From Blepharisma stoltei (Eukaryota; Ciliophora; Heterotrichea; Heterotrichida; Blepharismidae), in NCBI GenBank assembly GCA_914767885.1, contig CAJZBQ010000023.1:1-64000 (forward strand): 64,000 nt of DNA, given 5' to 3'. A program made the position numbers and the translations under genes. How positions within the stretch are numbered: position 1 is the first letter of the stretch; the number at the start of each line of letters is the position of its first letter. Shown here piece after piece: positions 13,295 through 24,893 of the stretch. The notes beneath the pieces were generated by a model. It was not told the DNA's origin. It did not search any database and saw only the letters and a program-made list of their open reading frames with translations.

Positions 13295-16226
13295 GATTTA
13301 TTTATAGGAAAAGCAATTCAAGCCAGTGGAATAAAAAATCTTGTGCTATTAAATAGAGGGGAAAGCGCTGAATTGCTATTAAAAAGTTTAGTAGAGCAAA
13401 GTTTGCTTTCTCTTGGAACTGGAGTTGTTGTTGGAAGCGAAGGTTCGTGAAGTTTAAATGGAAACGGAGTTATTGCTTATGTAGAATCAGGATTAGAAAG
13501 TGCTGACAGCAATTTCAATACTCTTATGAAGGTTTAGCATTCATAAAATTCCTGAATCTAATGATTAACTTTTCTTCAAAGCCTGACCCTTTTGACTTAC
13601 TCGAATTTTTAAATACAAAAACAGTCAATCACTATCCTATCTCCAATTTTATGCTTCTCAATACAGTAAATAACATAAATGCTGCAGTCGGAAATATTTT
13701 TAATGGAAATTTGACTATACTTAATTCTCTTACCTTTCCAGGAAATTCTCCAAATATTCCGAACTCTCCAACGACTGCAGTCAATATATGAATGGCAAGT
13801 GGAAACACAAATTGGATGTCATCTCCTGATGTTGTAGTGCATGAACTAGCAATTGCGGAAACGTTTGCCCTGAACTATTGGAAAAGTACACATGCTTTAG
13901 AAGGTTTTGAAATAACAGTAACTAACACTGATTGTGGGGCGTCTGAATACAATGCTACCTATGGGTATTTCTGCTTTTATAATTTACTTGCTACTCCTGG
14001 CGTTGGCTATTTATCATCACCATACCCGTACATAGACTTGCCTACATCTATACATTGAGAAGTTTAAACGTTTCTATATCCCAGATTTCTCAATACGCTC
14101 CTTTTGCAAGTTTGGAAAACCAAACAAACTTCCCTGAGTTTATGAGAGTTGCAAGAAGTGATAAGTACAACATACAAGTTATATTTAATCTCTGTGTGAT
14201 TTTTAACTGAAAAAATATTATGGTTATATACGACGAAACAAGCTCTGATAGCTATGAGTATTTCGTTGCAATGGCTAAACAATTTAATGTGGAAATTGTA
14301 AATAGTCCGAAATATAGATTGATTGACACTTACTACACAATGGATATGTACCAGGAGTGAAAATGGTGGTTTGAAGGCAATGTAAACTTAAAGGCTAGAC
14401 TTGTGGTGCCTTTATTGATTCCTCCTTATGGCTTCTATGTAACTGAAAGTCTTTATGATACAGGAATGAGAAGAGGCGATATTATTGTCCTCTCTAATTC
14501 TCGTATTGCCTATTCTTTACAGTGACTAAATGACCCTATCCAAAATAAAAAAATAATTGAAATGTTTGATGGAGCAGTTATCGCTACACATGAGTGAATT
14601 GGAGAATATGGAGAAATGCTAAAAAAGAGTTCAATAGGCATTATTCTAATTCAACAGATTTTCGTTGTTTAGCATTTGATTCTGCAATTCTTCTTTTAAA
14701 TGGAATAAAATTTACTATACAGCAAGGGCAGAATACCAAAGATTTTCAATCCATGAATATCAACCTAAGGAAACAGAGGTTTGCAGGGTGTTCTGGACAG
14801 TGTCAATTGAACAAGGAAGTAGCCAAAGGCTCTTGCCTAGAATTGGGATTTACAACATAAGACTGGATACTACGACTCAAAAATTATATGAAGTACTGGC
14901 AGCACAACTTTGATTTCTTTATTTAGTGAGATCCTCTGATTTGACTCTACTACTGTAGTGCCAACTGACTTTATAATATATGAAAATGGGTGTCCTTTCC
15001 CAAAAAAAGCAATTTCTCATTCAGAAAAAGGTTCTGGGGTGTTCTATGGAATTTCAGCTGCTTTTGTCGTCTTCACAGCTTTATATTGTTTTTGAATCTG
15101 GAACAAATGGTGGAAAAATATAAAAATTGAAAAATTAATAAATTCTTCGGCTGCTCAGTTTGAAGATTATATTCTCATGGCAGTCGTGGCAATTGACTTT
15201 TTTCAATTCATTAGTCAAGGTCCGGATATTGGCTGGCTATTTTTTTGGCTGTCTAGAATATGCTCTTATTCAATAACAAATTTTGATTATTCTGTTGGCA
15301 AAAGTAATTATTGGATTTATTTGTATACAGCCATGATAATTTCTTGCTATTGGGTTTTTTCAGCTTGCGCATTGATTTTTAATTTAAATAAGCTTGATGG
15401 CTGGCTATTGAAGTATGTTAGAATTTTTGCTACTCTTTTGTTGCCTATAATTGGAAATATCGTATTTGTGCCTATGGTCTCAGTTTTTTTAAGTATTTTT
15501 CAATGCGATGAAGGAACCAGCAATCAAATATCTGATTCTTTTATAAGACATGATTGCACTACTTATTGCAGAAATCACAAATATATTTTATGAGCATTTT
15601 TTTCATTAATTTCGCTGATCATGTATATACCTCTGTCTATCTATTTTAGATATCATTATGAGAATAGTAATGATCACATCAATATACGAACAAAACCAAC
15701 TTTTATTTTACAAAAATCAGTTTTACAGATCAGTATCATTGCTATGAGCCAGACCATAAAAGTATATAGCCAATCCTTGCATGGTCTTTGCTGCAGCATA
15801 CTTTTACTTATATTTATTTTATTATGCTTAAAGAACAGTCCTTATAATTATAGTCGCATGAATTTTTGGGCAGTTACTTCATATTTTGGAGTTTTATATA
15901 ACTTTATTCTATCTTCAATTTATTGACTTACAGAATTTGAGTCCCAAGAATTATGACTTAGTCTTCAAATCTTAGTTTGGGCTACCTTAGGGATATCTGG
16001 TATTTTAATCCAATGAAAACTGATTCCAAGCTTACTTTTGACAGCTCAGCCACCAGATATCGCGATTTTTTTTAGATTTTCATTGGGTGCTAGAGTCTCA
16101 GCTGCAGATATTAATAAACTGAAAAAAGAAATTGTCCAAATTAGTGACATGGGTGAAGAAAAATTGCCAAATCTTAAAAGCCAAACCCGCTTTTCGATTG
16201 AAAAGGATGACCTAATTTCAGAATAA
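13295..16226 (+). pseudogene. Receptor family copy 3, 5'-truncated pseudogene (recent duplicate of copy 4)
   Basis: From the DLFIGKAIQ block onward this is almost base-for-base identical to copy 4 (19777-23050), and identity continues through the 3' flank to about 16381. The first 170-odd codons are missing, replaced by the LINE fragment. It is broken by a frameshift near 13515 (ADS-YYSYEG region), single-base deletions near 14038, 14625 and 14798, and a deletion near 14892. It lacks the MITE that copy 4 carries at the LLN-TVN position (13656-13670), so it records the uninterrupted form of that site. Confidence 0.9.
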
Positions 16227-16381
16227 AATTACTTTTAGTGATAACATTTATTAGTTTGTAATTTCCAAATAATAATTATAATGCGAATATAAGCACTTCT
16301 ACTCATTTTGATTATCTTATTTTCAAATAGTATAAGAAAAATCATTCTGAGTATTTATAATTTATTTAATGATTCCTTAAT
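13295..16381. repeat. Segmental duplication, unit A
   Basis: This stretch matches 19777-23202 at very high identity over coding and 3' non-coding sequence. Identity ends abruptly after the shared TTAATGATTCCTTA. The main difference is the 322-base MITE present only in the other unit. Confidence 0.9.
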
Positions 16382-16919
16382 CTTGATTACAAAGAAAAAT
16401 TAAAATCTCTCCTTTTAAAGCATTTTTTTAAAATTAATTATTTTGCATTATATTGAAAAGTAGCCTAATATTATTCATCTCATATAGTCTTTTTCAATTC
16501 AAATTATTTATTAGCATCTTTTATATGAACAGTAATTTTTTTGATTATGATATACTCAACAATTTATCTATAAGTCTTGCTGTTCCTTGATCACATATAG
16601 CTAACTTTATATTGCCATAAATTTATTGAGGTCTGAGGTGTAAAAGTAAAGCTGTTTGCTTTTCTGCGAGCTCAATAATTTGAATTCTTTGTAATTAGCC
16701 TCCCTTTTATCGTTGATGAAGCCGATTTATTTATTTATTTGAACTAAATATCAATAGAAAATTCGAGTTTTCTAACTCTACCCTCAATCCTTGATTGCAT
16801 CATCAAATTCATTGGGTTTAAAATTTTTTGGGTCACGTGTGGGTTTCATGATTACTTTATCAAAGCGCTCAACCAAAGGTCTAATTTCCTGATTTTTTGG
16901 CAAATTTTATGATCTTCTC
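16382..16919. other. Spacer
   Basis: AT-rich sequence after the duplication break. No gene seen; possible very decayed receptor sequence but nothing I can align with confidence. Confidence 0.4.
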
Positions 16920-17230
16920 GTTTGGTCATGGCTCAAAAAATTTGATACCATGGTATTTTGGTTTTAATGCAATACTCAGTCTGGCTTTTCTTGACAGTAG
17001 CTGGAATGATAACTCAATAAAAATGGCATCCTATTTGATTATTAACTGATAAGGTAGAGATATAGCATATTTCTTTACGTTTCAAATGGGAAGACAGGCA
17101 TCTGTAAAGAAATTAACAAAATGAAAGGGGAGATTGAAGAAAATATAGATAAATAGCTGTAAATATTGACGATCAATCTATTTCTTCAAGCTCAAGATTG
17201 AATGTACTGTTAGATTTTGTTAGCTGAAGG
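16920..17230 (+). pseudogene. Receptor C-terminal relic
   Basis: Last membrane segment and tail of the receptor family in broken frames (W-FL-TVAGMI, then D-IAYFFTFQMGRQ-S). It is a close match to 23755-24050, so the relic was probably copied along with its neighbour. Confidence 0.65.
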
Positions 17231-17539
17231 AATTTTAATTATATTTAAAATCAATAAATTTTCAGTTAAATTAATTATAGATTTAAGATTTTACTTTTAA
17301 TTTAGGTAGCATGCCATTTGGCTTCGTTTTTTTAATCTTATTTTAATATATTCCAGATTTGATTAATTCTATCATTTATTGGTTTTTTAGTGTTAATTCT
17401 AAACTATTCTTTATCAAATAATCTTGTCTTGTAGCAGTTATTATATTTAGCATTTATGTTAAGCAATTAGAGTTTTGGCTTCAGCTTTAAGCAGCGGTTC
17501 CTAAGAACTTAATTAATATGATAGCAAAATGAAAAAAGA

Positions 17540-17816
17540 TGATAAATAAATTATTTGGGACAAATAATTAATTTTGAATTATTTTAAAAAAATTTTCAAT
17601 TTGAAATAATATGTAAACAAATATTAATTTAATTAAAAATTATGTTTTAGAGTATAAGCTATTTAAAATTTAACTGAATTAGTTAGAGATTTCATTATAA
17701 TAATCATCACTATATATCAATTTTTTTATAAAAATTTTTGTTTGATTATGGAGGATAGCTTTTTACCTAAAAAAGGATTTTTCAAATGGTTTTGTTAACT
17801 CATGGAGTGGGGAGTT
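17540..17816. mobile_element. Decayed MITE (IES family) relic
   Basis: The right end keeps the diagnostic sub-terminal and terminal blocks: a TTTTT...AAAAAAGGATTTTTC stretch, AATGGTTTTGTTAACTCATGGAG, and GGGGAGTTAG. The AT-rich interior matches the intact family members at 28966 and 41056. The left end is no longer clear. Sequence after 17817 resembles receptor copy 5 (the ESEKANYRF block), so the MITE once interrupted a copy of that gene. Confidence 0.6.
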
Positions 17817-18440
17817 AGAATCAGAAAAAGCAAACTATAGATTTCCTATAGTGAATTAGTATGAATAGGTCCATAAGGGCGTCTTTTTGGATTAACTAAG
17901 CTATGAGAATATAAAATGATTACATTAACATAAAATCAAAGCCCCTTTTTATTATAGAAAAAACTATTATCCAGCTTCTCATCGTTGTTTGAATAAAACT
18001 TCAAAACCCTTTGATGAGTCTTTGCATGGTCTTTTCTGCATCATCATTTTTGTATTAATACTTTTTTTATGCTTCAAGCAAAGCATTAAAATTATCAGAG
18101 GGCAAATCTTTGGCTGGCTATTTCATATATAGCTATTTTATGGAATTATTTTTCTTTATTGACTACACGTTTTACTCTCAAATGTTATGGCTTGTGCTTC
18201 AATTCTCAGTGTGGTATCTCTTAGCAGCAGTTGGTATTACCATTCAGTGTAAGCGATTTCCAAGCTTATTACTTGCTGATAAAGTCGTCGACATAACCAT
18301 TTTTTAAAAATTTTCAATGGGAATCAAATTAGTGAGATGGAACTTGTAAAAGCTTAAAAAAATATATAGAAAACAAAGAAGAAGGTTCTGAGAATTTATC
18401 ACATTCATCTCAAGATAATATTTTTAAGAATAATTATTAA
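17817..18440 (+). pseudogene. Receptor C-terminal relic
   Basis: After a short copy-5-like piece (17817-17860), broken frames match the membrane region and tail of the family: H-NIK-KP-FIIEK, SLHGL, PYNY-like region, then the DKVVDI-IF tail near 18275-18310. Many stops and indels. Confidence 0.65.
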
Positions 18441-19260
18441 ATATAAAGTAATTTTTATTATCAATTTCATTCTAGTTTAAAATATTTAGCTGATAGCTTG
18501 AGCAAATTGAATTTTGGCTTATACTAATTTCGAATATCGTTTGCTTATTAGTTTCAAATAAATTAAATAATTTCATGTAAATAATTTCTTGATTAGTTAT
18601 TATAATTTAAAGCGTATCTGCTCCCGTCTTGGCTAGCTTGAATATAATTTCTATTAACAAAAAATTTATTAAAAGAAGATTTGAGGAGCCGATTGTCTGT
18701 AGTGAATCAATAAAAAAACAAATAAGACTATAGCTTGTATATTTATCGACTGATTAATAAAATTGGTATAAATTCTTTTTTCTTATCCTTAGAAAGTGCT
18801 AAATTTTAAATATTGTTAGGCAGATAGTTAATAAAAATCGAAAAGCAGACACTTTTTGATATAATTAATTTTGAAGTATTAAAGTATACAAACAATCGAA
18901 TTTATGACACTTGTAAATAATTTATGAACGATATTTCCCCTTTCCATTTTATTGAAAGTTCTAAATTTTATTCGCTGGCTAATAAGTATAAAGTCCTAGG
19001 TAGGTTATTACGAAAGGCAATATCGAATTGATTTCATATCACAAAATTTAACTTTCTTAAACACCTAATTGAGCTTGTCAAATGCAAAATGAATCTAAAG
19101 ATTTTTGGCTATCCAATAGGCATCCTAATAATGATTTAATATATAAATTTTCTAAAATAATTTATTTAATCAAGAAATCCTAATAAAAGCTAGATTGATA
19201 AAAATAACAAATAAATCTTGATATTTTTTCTTAAAGTAAGATTTAATATAAAAGTTAGCA
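18441..19260. other. Spacer upstream of receptor copy 4
   Basis: AT-rich, no gene or element recognised. It may hold the promoter of copy 4, but I see no motif I would defend. Confidence 0.5.
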
Positions 19261-22200
19261 ATGAAGATTTTGGTAATTTTGCTATTCATGATAGTCCTTT
19301 CTAATAGCCTATTGCTTATTGGCATCGTTTATAGTCCTTACACAAATACAGAACTCCCCTCGAATATTATTGCTTTGTTGGAAAATAGTTTTCAAGGTCA
19401 GTTTGAATTTTACCTAACCTGTGTTGAGACTTTTGAAGATGTTCTATTGGCTACAAACACCGCAGATATAATTTTTGATCTAACCTTTAGCACTTCACTT
19501 TTAGAATCCATCAAAAAGCTCGCTGAAGAGAAGCATTTTATAATCGCTTCAATCAATAAATCATCTGGCACTTTCTCAAATTGAGAATTTTTTATCCACG
19601 ACTCATGAGAAAATCATCTTAAGGCTTTATCAAGCATTATTTCTTATTTTAATTGAGAAACTTTTATTGTGGTTTCTGATGAACGGCATGACGAAAATGA
19701 TGGTTTTGATACATATTTTTCTGATAAAAATTATCAGTGATTCTTTTTTGCTAATAATAAGATTAAAAAATCATCGGACTTATTTATAGGAAAAGCAATT
19801 CAAGCCAGTGGAATAAAAAATCTTGTGCTATTAAATAGAGGGGAAAGCACTAAATTACTATTACAAAGTTTAGTAGAGCAAAGTTTACTTTCTCTTGGAA
19901 CTGGAGTTATTGTTGGAAGCGAAGGTGCGTGAGGTTTATATGGAAACGGGGTTATTGCTTATGTAGAATCAGGATTAGAAAGTGCTGACAGTTATTACTC
20001 TTATGAAGGTCTAGCATTCATAAAATTCCTGAATCTAATGATAAACTTTTCTTCAAAGCCTGACCCTTTTGACTTACTCGAATTTTTAAATTCAAAAACA
20101 GTCAATCACTATCCTATCTCCAATTTTATGCTTCTTATTCCCCTCTGCATATTTGAACCAAAAATTTCTTGTTCGTTTACAGAGGGGTTAATTTTTTTTA
20201 ACAAAATTTTATATATATTTTTTTTTTTTCGAAATTTTAAAATAATCTTAATTCTTGAAAATTGGGAAATCAAATATTATTTTGTTTGTAAAATTTATGT
20301 TGTAAAACACGCAATTTGTTCAAAATTAAATAGAATTAGCTATAGACTTCATCACTATTTATCACTTATATATCAAATTTGTTCGCTCGCGGAGGCGAGT
20401 TTTGGATAAAAAAATAGGATTCTTCGAATGGTTTTGTTCGCTTACGGAAGGGGGAGTTAATACGGTAAATAACATAAATGCTGCAGTCGGAAATATTTTT
20501 AATGGAAATTTGACTATACTTAATTCTCTTACCTTTCCAGGAAATTCTCCAAATATTCCGAACTCTCCAACGACTGCAGTCAATATATGAATGGCAAGTG
20601 GAAACACAAATTGGATGTCATCTCCTGATGTTGTAGTGCATGAACTAGCAATTGCGGAAACGTTTGCCCTGAACTATTGGAAAAGTACACATGCTTTAGA
20701 AGGCTTTGAAATAACAGTAACTAACACTGATTGTGGGGCATCTGAGTACAATGCTACCTATGGGTATTTCTGCTTTTATAATTTACTTGCTACTCCTGGC
20801 GTTGGCTATTTATCATCACCATACCCATACATAGACCTTGCCTACATCTATACATTGAGAAGTTTAAACGTTTCTATATCCCAGATTTCTCAATACGCTC
20901 CTTTTGCAAGTTTGGAAAACCAAACAAACTTCCCTGAGTTTATGAGAGTTGCAAGAAGTGATAAGTACAACATACAAGTTATATTTAATCTCTGTGTGAT
21001 TTTTAACTGAAAAAATATTATGGTTATATACGACGAAACCAGTTATGATAACTATGAGTATTTCGTGGCAATGGCTAAACAATTTAATGTGGAAATTGTA
21101 AATAGTCCGAAATATAGATTGATTGACACTTACTACACAATGGATAAGTACCAGGAGTGAAAATGGTGGTTTGAAGGCAATGTAAACTTAAAGGCTAGAC
21201 TTGTGGTGCCTTTATTGATTCCTCCTTATGGCTTCTATGTAGCTGAAAGTTTTTATGATACAGGAAAGAGAAGAGGTGATATTATTGTCCTCTCTAATGC
21301 TCGTATTGCCTATTCTTTAGAGTGATTAAATGACCCTATCCAAAATGAAAAGATAGTCGAAATTTTTGATGGAGCAGTTATCGCTTCACAAGCTGAGTGA
21401 ATTGGAGAATATGGAGAAATGCTAAAAAAAGAGTTCAATAGGCATTATTCTAATTCAACAGATTTTCGTTGTTTAGCATTTGATTCTGCAATGCTTCTTT
21501 TAAATGGAATAAAATTTACTATACAACAAGGGCAGAATACCAAAGATTTTCAATCAATGAATAGCAACCTAAGGAAACAGAGGTTTACAGGATGTTCTGG
21601 AACAGTGTCAATTGAACAAGGAAGTAACCAAAGGCTCTTGCCTACAATTGGAATTTACAACATAAGACTGGATACTACGACTCAAAAATTATATGAAGTA
21701 CTTGTAGGACTTTATGATCCTGGCAGTACTACTTTGATTTCTTTATTTAGTGAGATCCTCTGATTTGACTCTACTACTGTAGTGCCAACTGACTTTATAA
21801 TATATGAAAATGGATGTCCTTTTCCAAAAAAAGCAATTTCTCATTCAGAAAAAGGTTCTGGGGTGTTCTATGGAATTTCAGCTGCTTTTGTCGTCTTCTC
21901 AGCTGTGTATTGTTTTTGAATCTGGAACAAATGGTGGAAAAATATAAAAATTGAAAAATTAATAAATTCTGCGGCTGCTCAGTTTGAAGATTATATTCTC
22001 ATGGCAATCGTGGCAATTGACTTTTTTCAATTCATTAGTCAAGGTCCGGATATTGGCTGGCTATTTTTTTGGCTGTCTAGAATATGCTCTTATTCAATGG
22101 CAAATTTTGATTATTCTGTTGGCAAAAGTAATTATTGGATTTATTTGTATACAGCCATGATAATTTCTTGCTATTGGGTTTTTTCAGCTTGCATATTGAT

Positions 22201-23050
22201 TTTTAAGTTAAATAAGCTTAATGGTTGACTATTGAAGTATGTTAGAATTTTTGCTACTCTTTTATTGCTCATAATTGGAAATATCATATTTGTGCCTATG
22301 GTCTCAGTTCTTTTAAGTATTTTTCAATGCGATGAAGGAACCAGCAATCAAATATCTGATTCTTTTATAAGACATGATTGCACTACTTATTGCTGAAATC
22401 ACAAATATATTTTATGAGCATTTTTTTCATTAATTTCGCTGATCATGTATATACCTCTGTCTATCTATTTTAGATATCATTATGAGAATAGTAATGATCA
22501 CATCAATATACGAACAAAACCAACTTTTATTTTACAAAAATCAGTTTTACAGATCAGTATCATTGCTATGAGCCAGACCATAAAAGTATATAGCCAATCC
22601 TTGCATGGTCTTTGCTGCAGCATACTTTTACTTATATTTATTTTATTATGCTTAAAGAACAGTCCTTATAATTATAGTCGCATGAATTTTTGGGCAGTTA
22701 CTTCATATTTTGGAGTTTTATATAACTTTATTCTATCTTCAATTTATTGACTTACAGAATTTGAGTCCCAAGAATTATGACTTAGTCTTCAAATCTTAGT
22801 TTGGGCTACCTTAGGGATATCTGGTATTTTAATCCAATGAAAACTGATTCCAAGCTTACTTTTGACAGCTCAGCCACCAGATATCGCGATTTTTTTTAGA
22901 TTTTCATTGGGTGCTAGAGTCTCAGCTGCAGATATTAATAAACTGAAAAAAGAAATTGTCCAAATTAGTGACATGGGTGAAGAAAAATTGCCAAATCTTA
23001 AAAGCCAAACCCGCTTTTCGATTGAAAAGGATGACCTAATTTCAGAATAA
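19261..23050 (+). CDS. Large multi-pass receptor-like membrane protein, array copy 4 (interrupted by MITE-type IES)
   Basis: ATG 19261 starts a signal peptide. The frame is open to TAA 23048-23050 once TGA is Trp and the 322-base MITE at 20135-20459 is removed, giving about 1,155 aa, almost the same length as copy 1. Domain order is that of the family: signal peptide, N-terminal lobe with an IGKAIQASGIKN-LLNRGES block, second lobe with FPEF...FNW..I.VIYD, FRCLAFDSAMLLLNGI block, eight to nine membrane segments, PYNYSRMN motif, D-AIFFRFSLG tail. The frame before the MITE (position 1 mod 3) and after it (2 mod 3) differ by exactly the 322-base insert. No other break is present, so this is the best candidate for a functional member. 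Its near-identical neighbour copy 3 is a pseudogene. Confidence 0.88.
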
Positions 23051-23202
23051 AATTACTTTTAGTGATAACATTTATTAGTTTGTAATTTCCAAATAATAAT
23101 TATAATGCGAATATAAGCACTTCTACTCATTTTGATTATCTTATTTTCAAATAGTATAAGAAAAATCATTCTGAGTATTTATAATTTATTTAATGATTCC
23201 TT
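19777..23202. repeat. Segmental duplication, unit B
   Basis: Partner of 13295-16381. It includes 150 bases of identical 3' flank beyond the stop codon. Because only this unit carries the MITE, and unit A shows the empty site, the insertion most simply post-dates the duplication. Confidence 0.9.
20135..20459. mobile_element. MITE-derived IES inside receptor copy 4 (322 bp, TTA-flanked)
   Basis: The insert is flanked by TTA at 20135-20137 and 20457-20459. Ends are TTA-TTCCCCTC and GGGGGAG-TTA. A hairpin of the left end with a GTTCGTTTACAGAGGGG arm, an AT-rich middle and two right-end GTTCGCT-ACGGA blocks match the family. Removing it with one TTA gives codons for Leu-Leu-Asn-Thr-Val-Asn, exactly what the empty site in copy 3 encodes. 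Confidence 0.93.
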
Positions 23203-23289
23203 ATGAAATAAAGATCTATAAATACTCAAAGAAAAACCAAAAATAAGAATAAAATTTTCTTACTATATTCCAAAAATAGGCAAATCCAT

Positions 23290-24050
23290 ATAAAACTGGC
23301 TAGCTTTCTTTCCTTTTGCAATGTACTTCATCTTGGACATCAAATTTTGTCTTCTTCACTGGTGAGCTTAAAAAAATTAATGTATAAAACCGATATAGAA
23401 GCAATAAATATGCTTTATGAGCAGCCTTCTCAGTAATTTGTTAATAATTTCGATCCCTTCAATTTATTTCAAAAATTATTATGAAAGGATTTACAGCTAT
23501 ATCAATATAAAAACAAAGCCAATTTTTATTATGGGAAAATCATGATTCCAAGTTATTATATTTGCAATGAATAAGAATATAAAAATTTATAATGAAGCCT
23601 TGATGGTCTTTGTTGCACTCTTCTTATCATCCTAATTTCTTTATGCTTAAAAATAAGCATTATAATTATAACAGCAAAAACTTTTGGTTATTATTTCATA
23701 TATAGCGATTTTATGAAATTTATTTATCATCATTTTATTTGCTCACAAAATTTGATACCTGGGTATTTTGGTTTTTAATGTAGTTCTGTTTGGCTTTTAT
23801 CGACAGTAGCTGGGATGATAATTTAATGAAAATGGCCTACTAGTTTATTATTTACTAATAGGGAAGTAGATATAGCATACTTCTTTACATTTCAAATGGG
23901 AAGACAGATATCTGCTAAAGAAATTAAGAAAAAAAAGGAAAATTAAAGAAAATAAAGATTTAGGCATTAAAATAACTGTAAATATTGACGACAAATCTAT
24001 TGCTTCAAGCTCAAGATTAAATATACTGTCAGATTTTGTTAGCTAAAGAA
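23290..24050 (+). pseudogene. Receptor membrane-domain relic
   Basis: Broken frames match the last half of the membrane domain and tail: the SL-IYFKNYYE-I--YINIKTKPIFI block, KIYNEA--GL-C, the PYNYN-like block, W-FL-TVAGMI, and the D-IAYFFTFQMGRQIS tail. The ectodomain is absent. It pairs with the smaller relic at 16920-17230. Confidence 0.7.
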
Positions 24051-24893
24051 ATTTTAATCATTTTTTGGTTTAGATCAATAGTTAACCAATTAGTTTTACA
24101 AAATCTTTCAGTTAAATTAATTATAGGTTTAGATTTTACTTCAAATTTAGGTAGCTTGCCACTTAGCTTCGTTTCTTTAATCCTATTTTAAGATATTCCA
24201 GATTTGATTAATTTTATCATTTATTAGGTTATTAGGGGCTTAATTCTAAACTCGTCTTTATAAATAGCCTTGCCTTGTCGCAGCTATTATATTTAGCATC
24301 TAATGCTGATTAGTTATAGCTTTGGTCTTCATTGACTTAGGAATATAAGCAGCTACATTAAATTTTTCATTCTTCGATATATAGCTATATTAATGTTTTA
24401 TCCATAGCACCTTGCATAAAGCTAGGAGTTTCAAAGATTATGTTTAGCTCTTAAGAACTTAATGAATATGAGAACCATTCAGAATTCCTAGCTTTTATAA
24501 ACATTTCTAAATGACAGGAAGGCTTTGTGATTCTTCAATCTTGCTTTTAATGGTATTTGAATAGACTTAAAGCAAAATCAAAGCCTAAATTGATTACATT
24601 AAAAAAGGACGCTATTTTTATAAATAAATTCTTTCAGCACCATATAATTATTGTCTTTATCACAACAATAGAAAAGCAATATAATCTATCAAAACTCTAT
24701 CCTTTTCGAATAAATAGACTTGATTTTAAACAAAGTAATAGTATATTAAAAAATTGTTGGATAGTTTATTATAATTCTTTTGTTCACTAATTTATCTTTT
24801 TATACTTTATTCTCAAATTGATTATCTTGAAGGTATACAAGTTTTAAATAATACTTTCTTATATATCGCTCATTTCTTTGGCTAATATAATTA
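24051..24893. other. Spacer upstream of receptor copy 5
   Basis: AT-rich. A short open frame at 24557-24790 has low-complexity Lys/Ile/Phe composition and no support, so I do not call a gene. Confidence 0.5.

Noticed and set aside
20362-20607. Open frames inside or across the MITE of copy 4, including 20402-20590
   Set aside because: They are chance frames through the inserted element; the paralogue without the MITE shows the real coding sequence.
24557-24790. 77-codon open frame upstream of copy 5
   Set aside because: Low-complexity composition, no start context, no homology to anything in the window.
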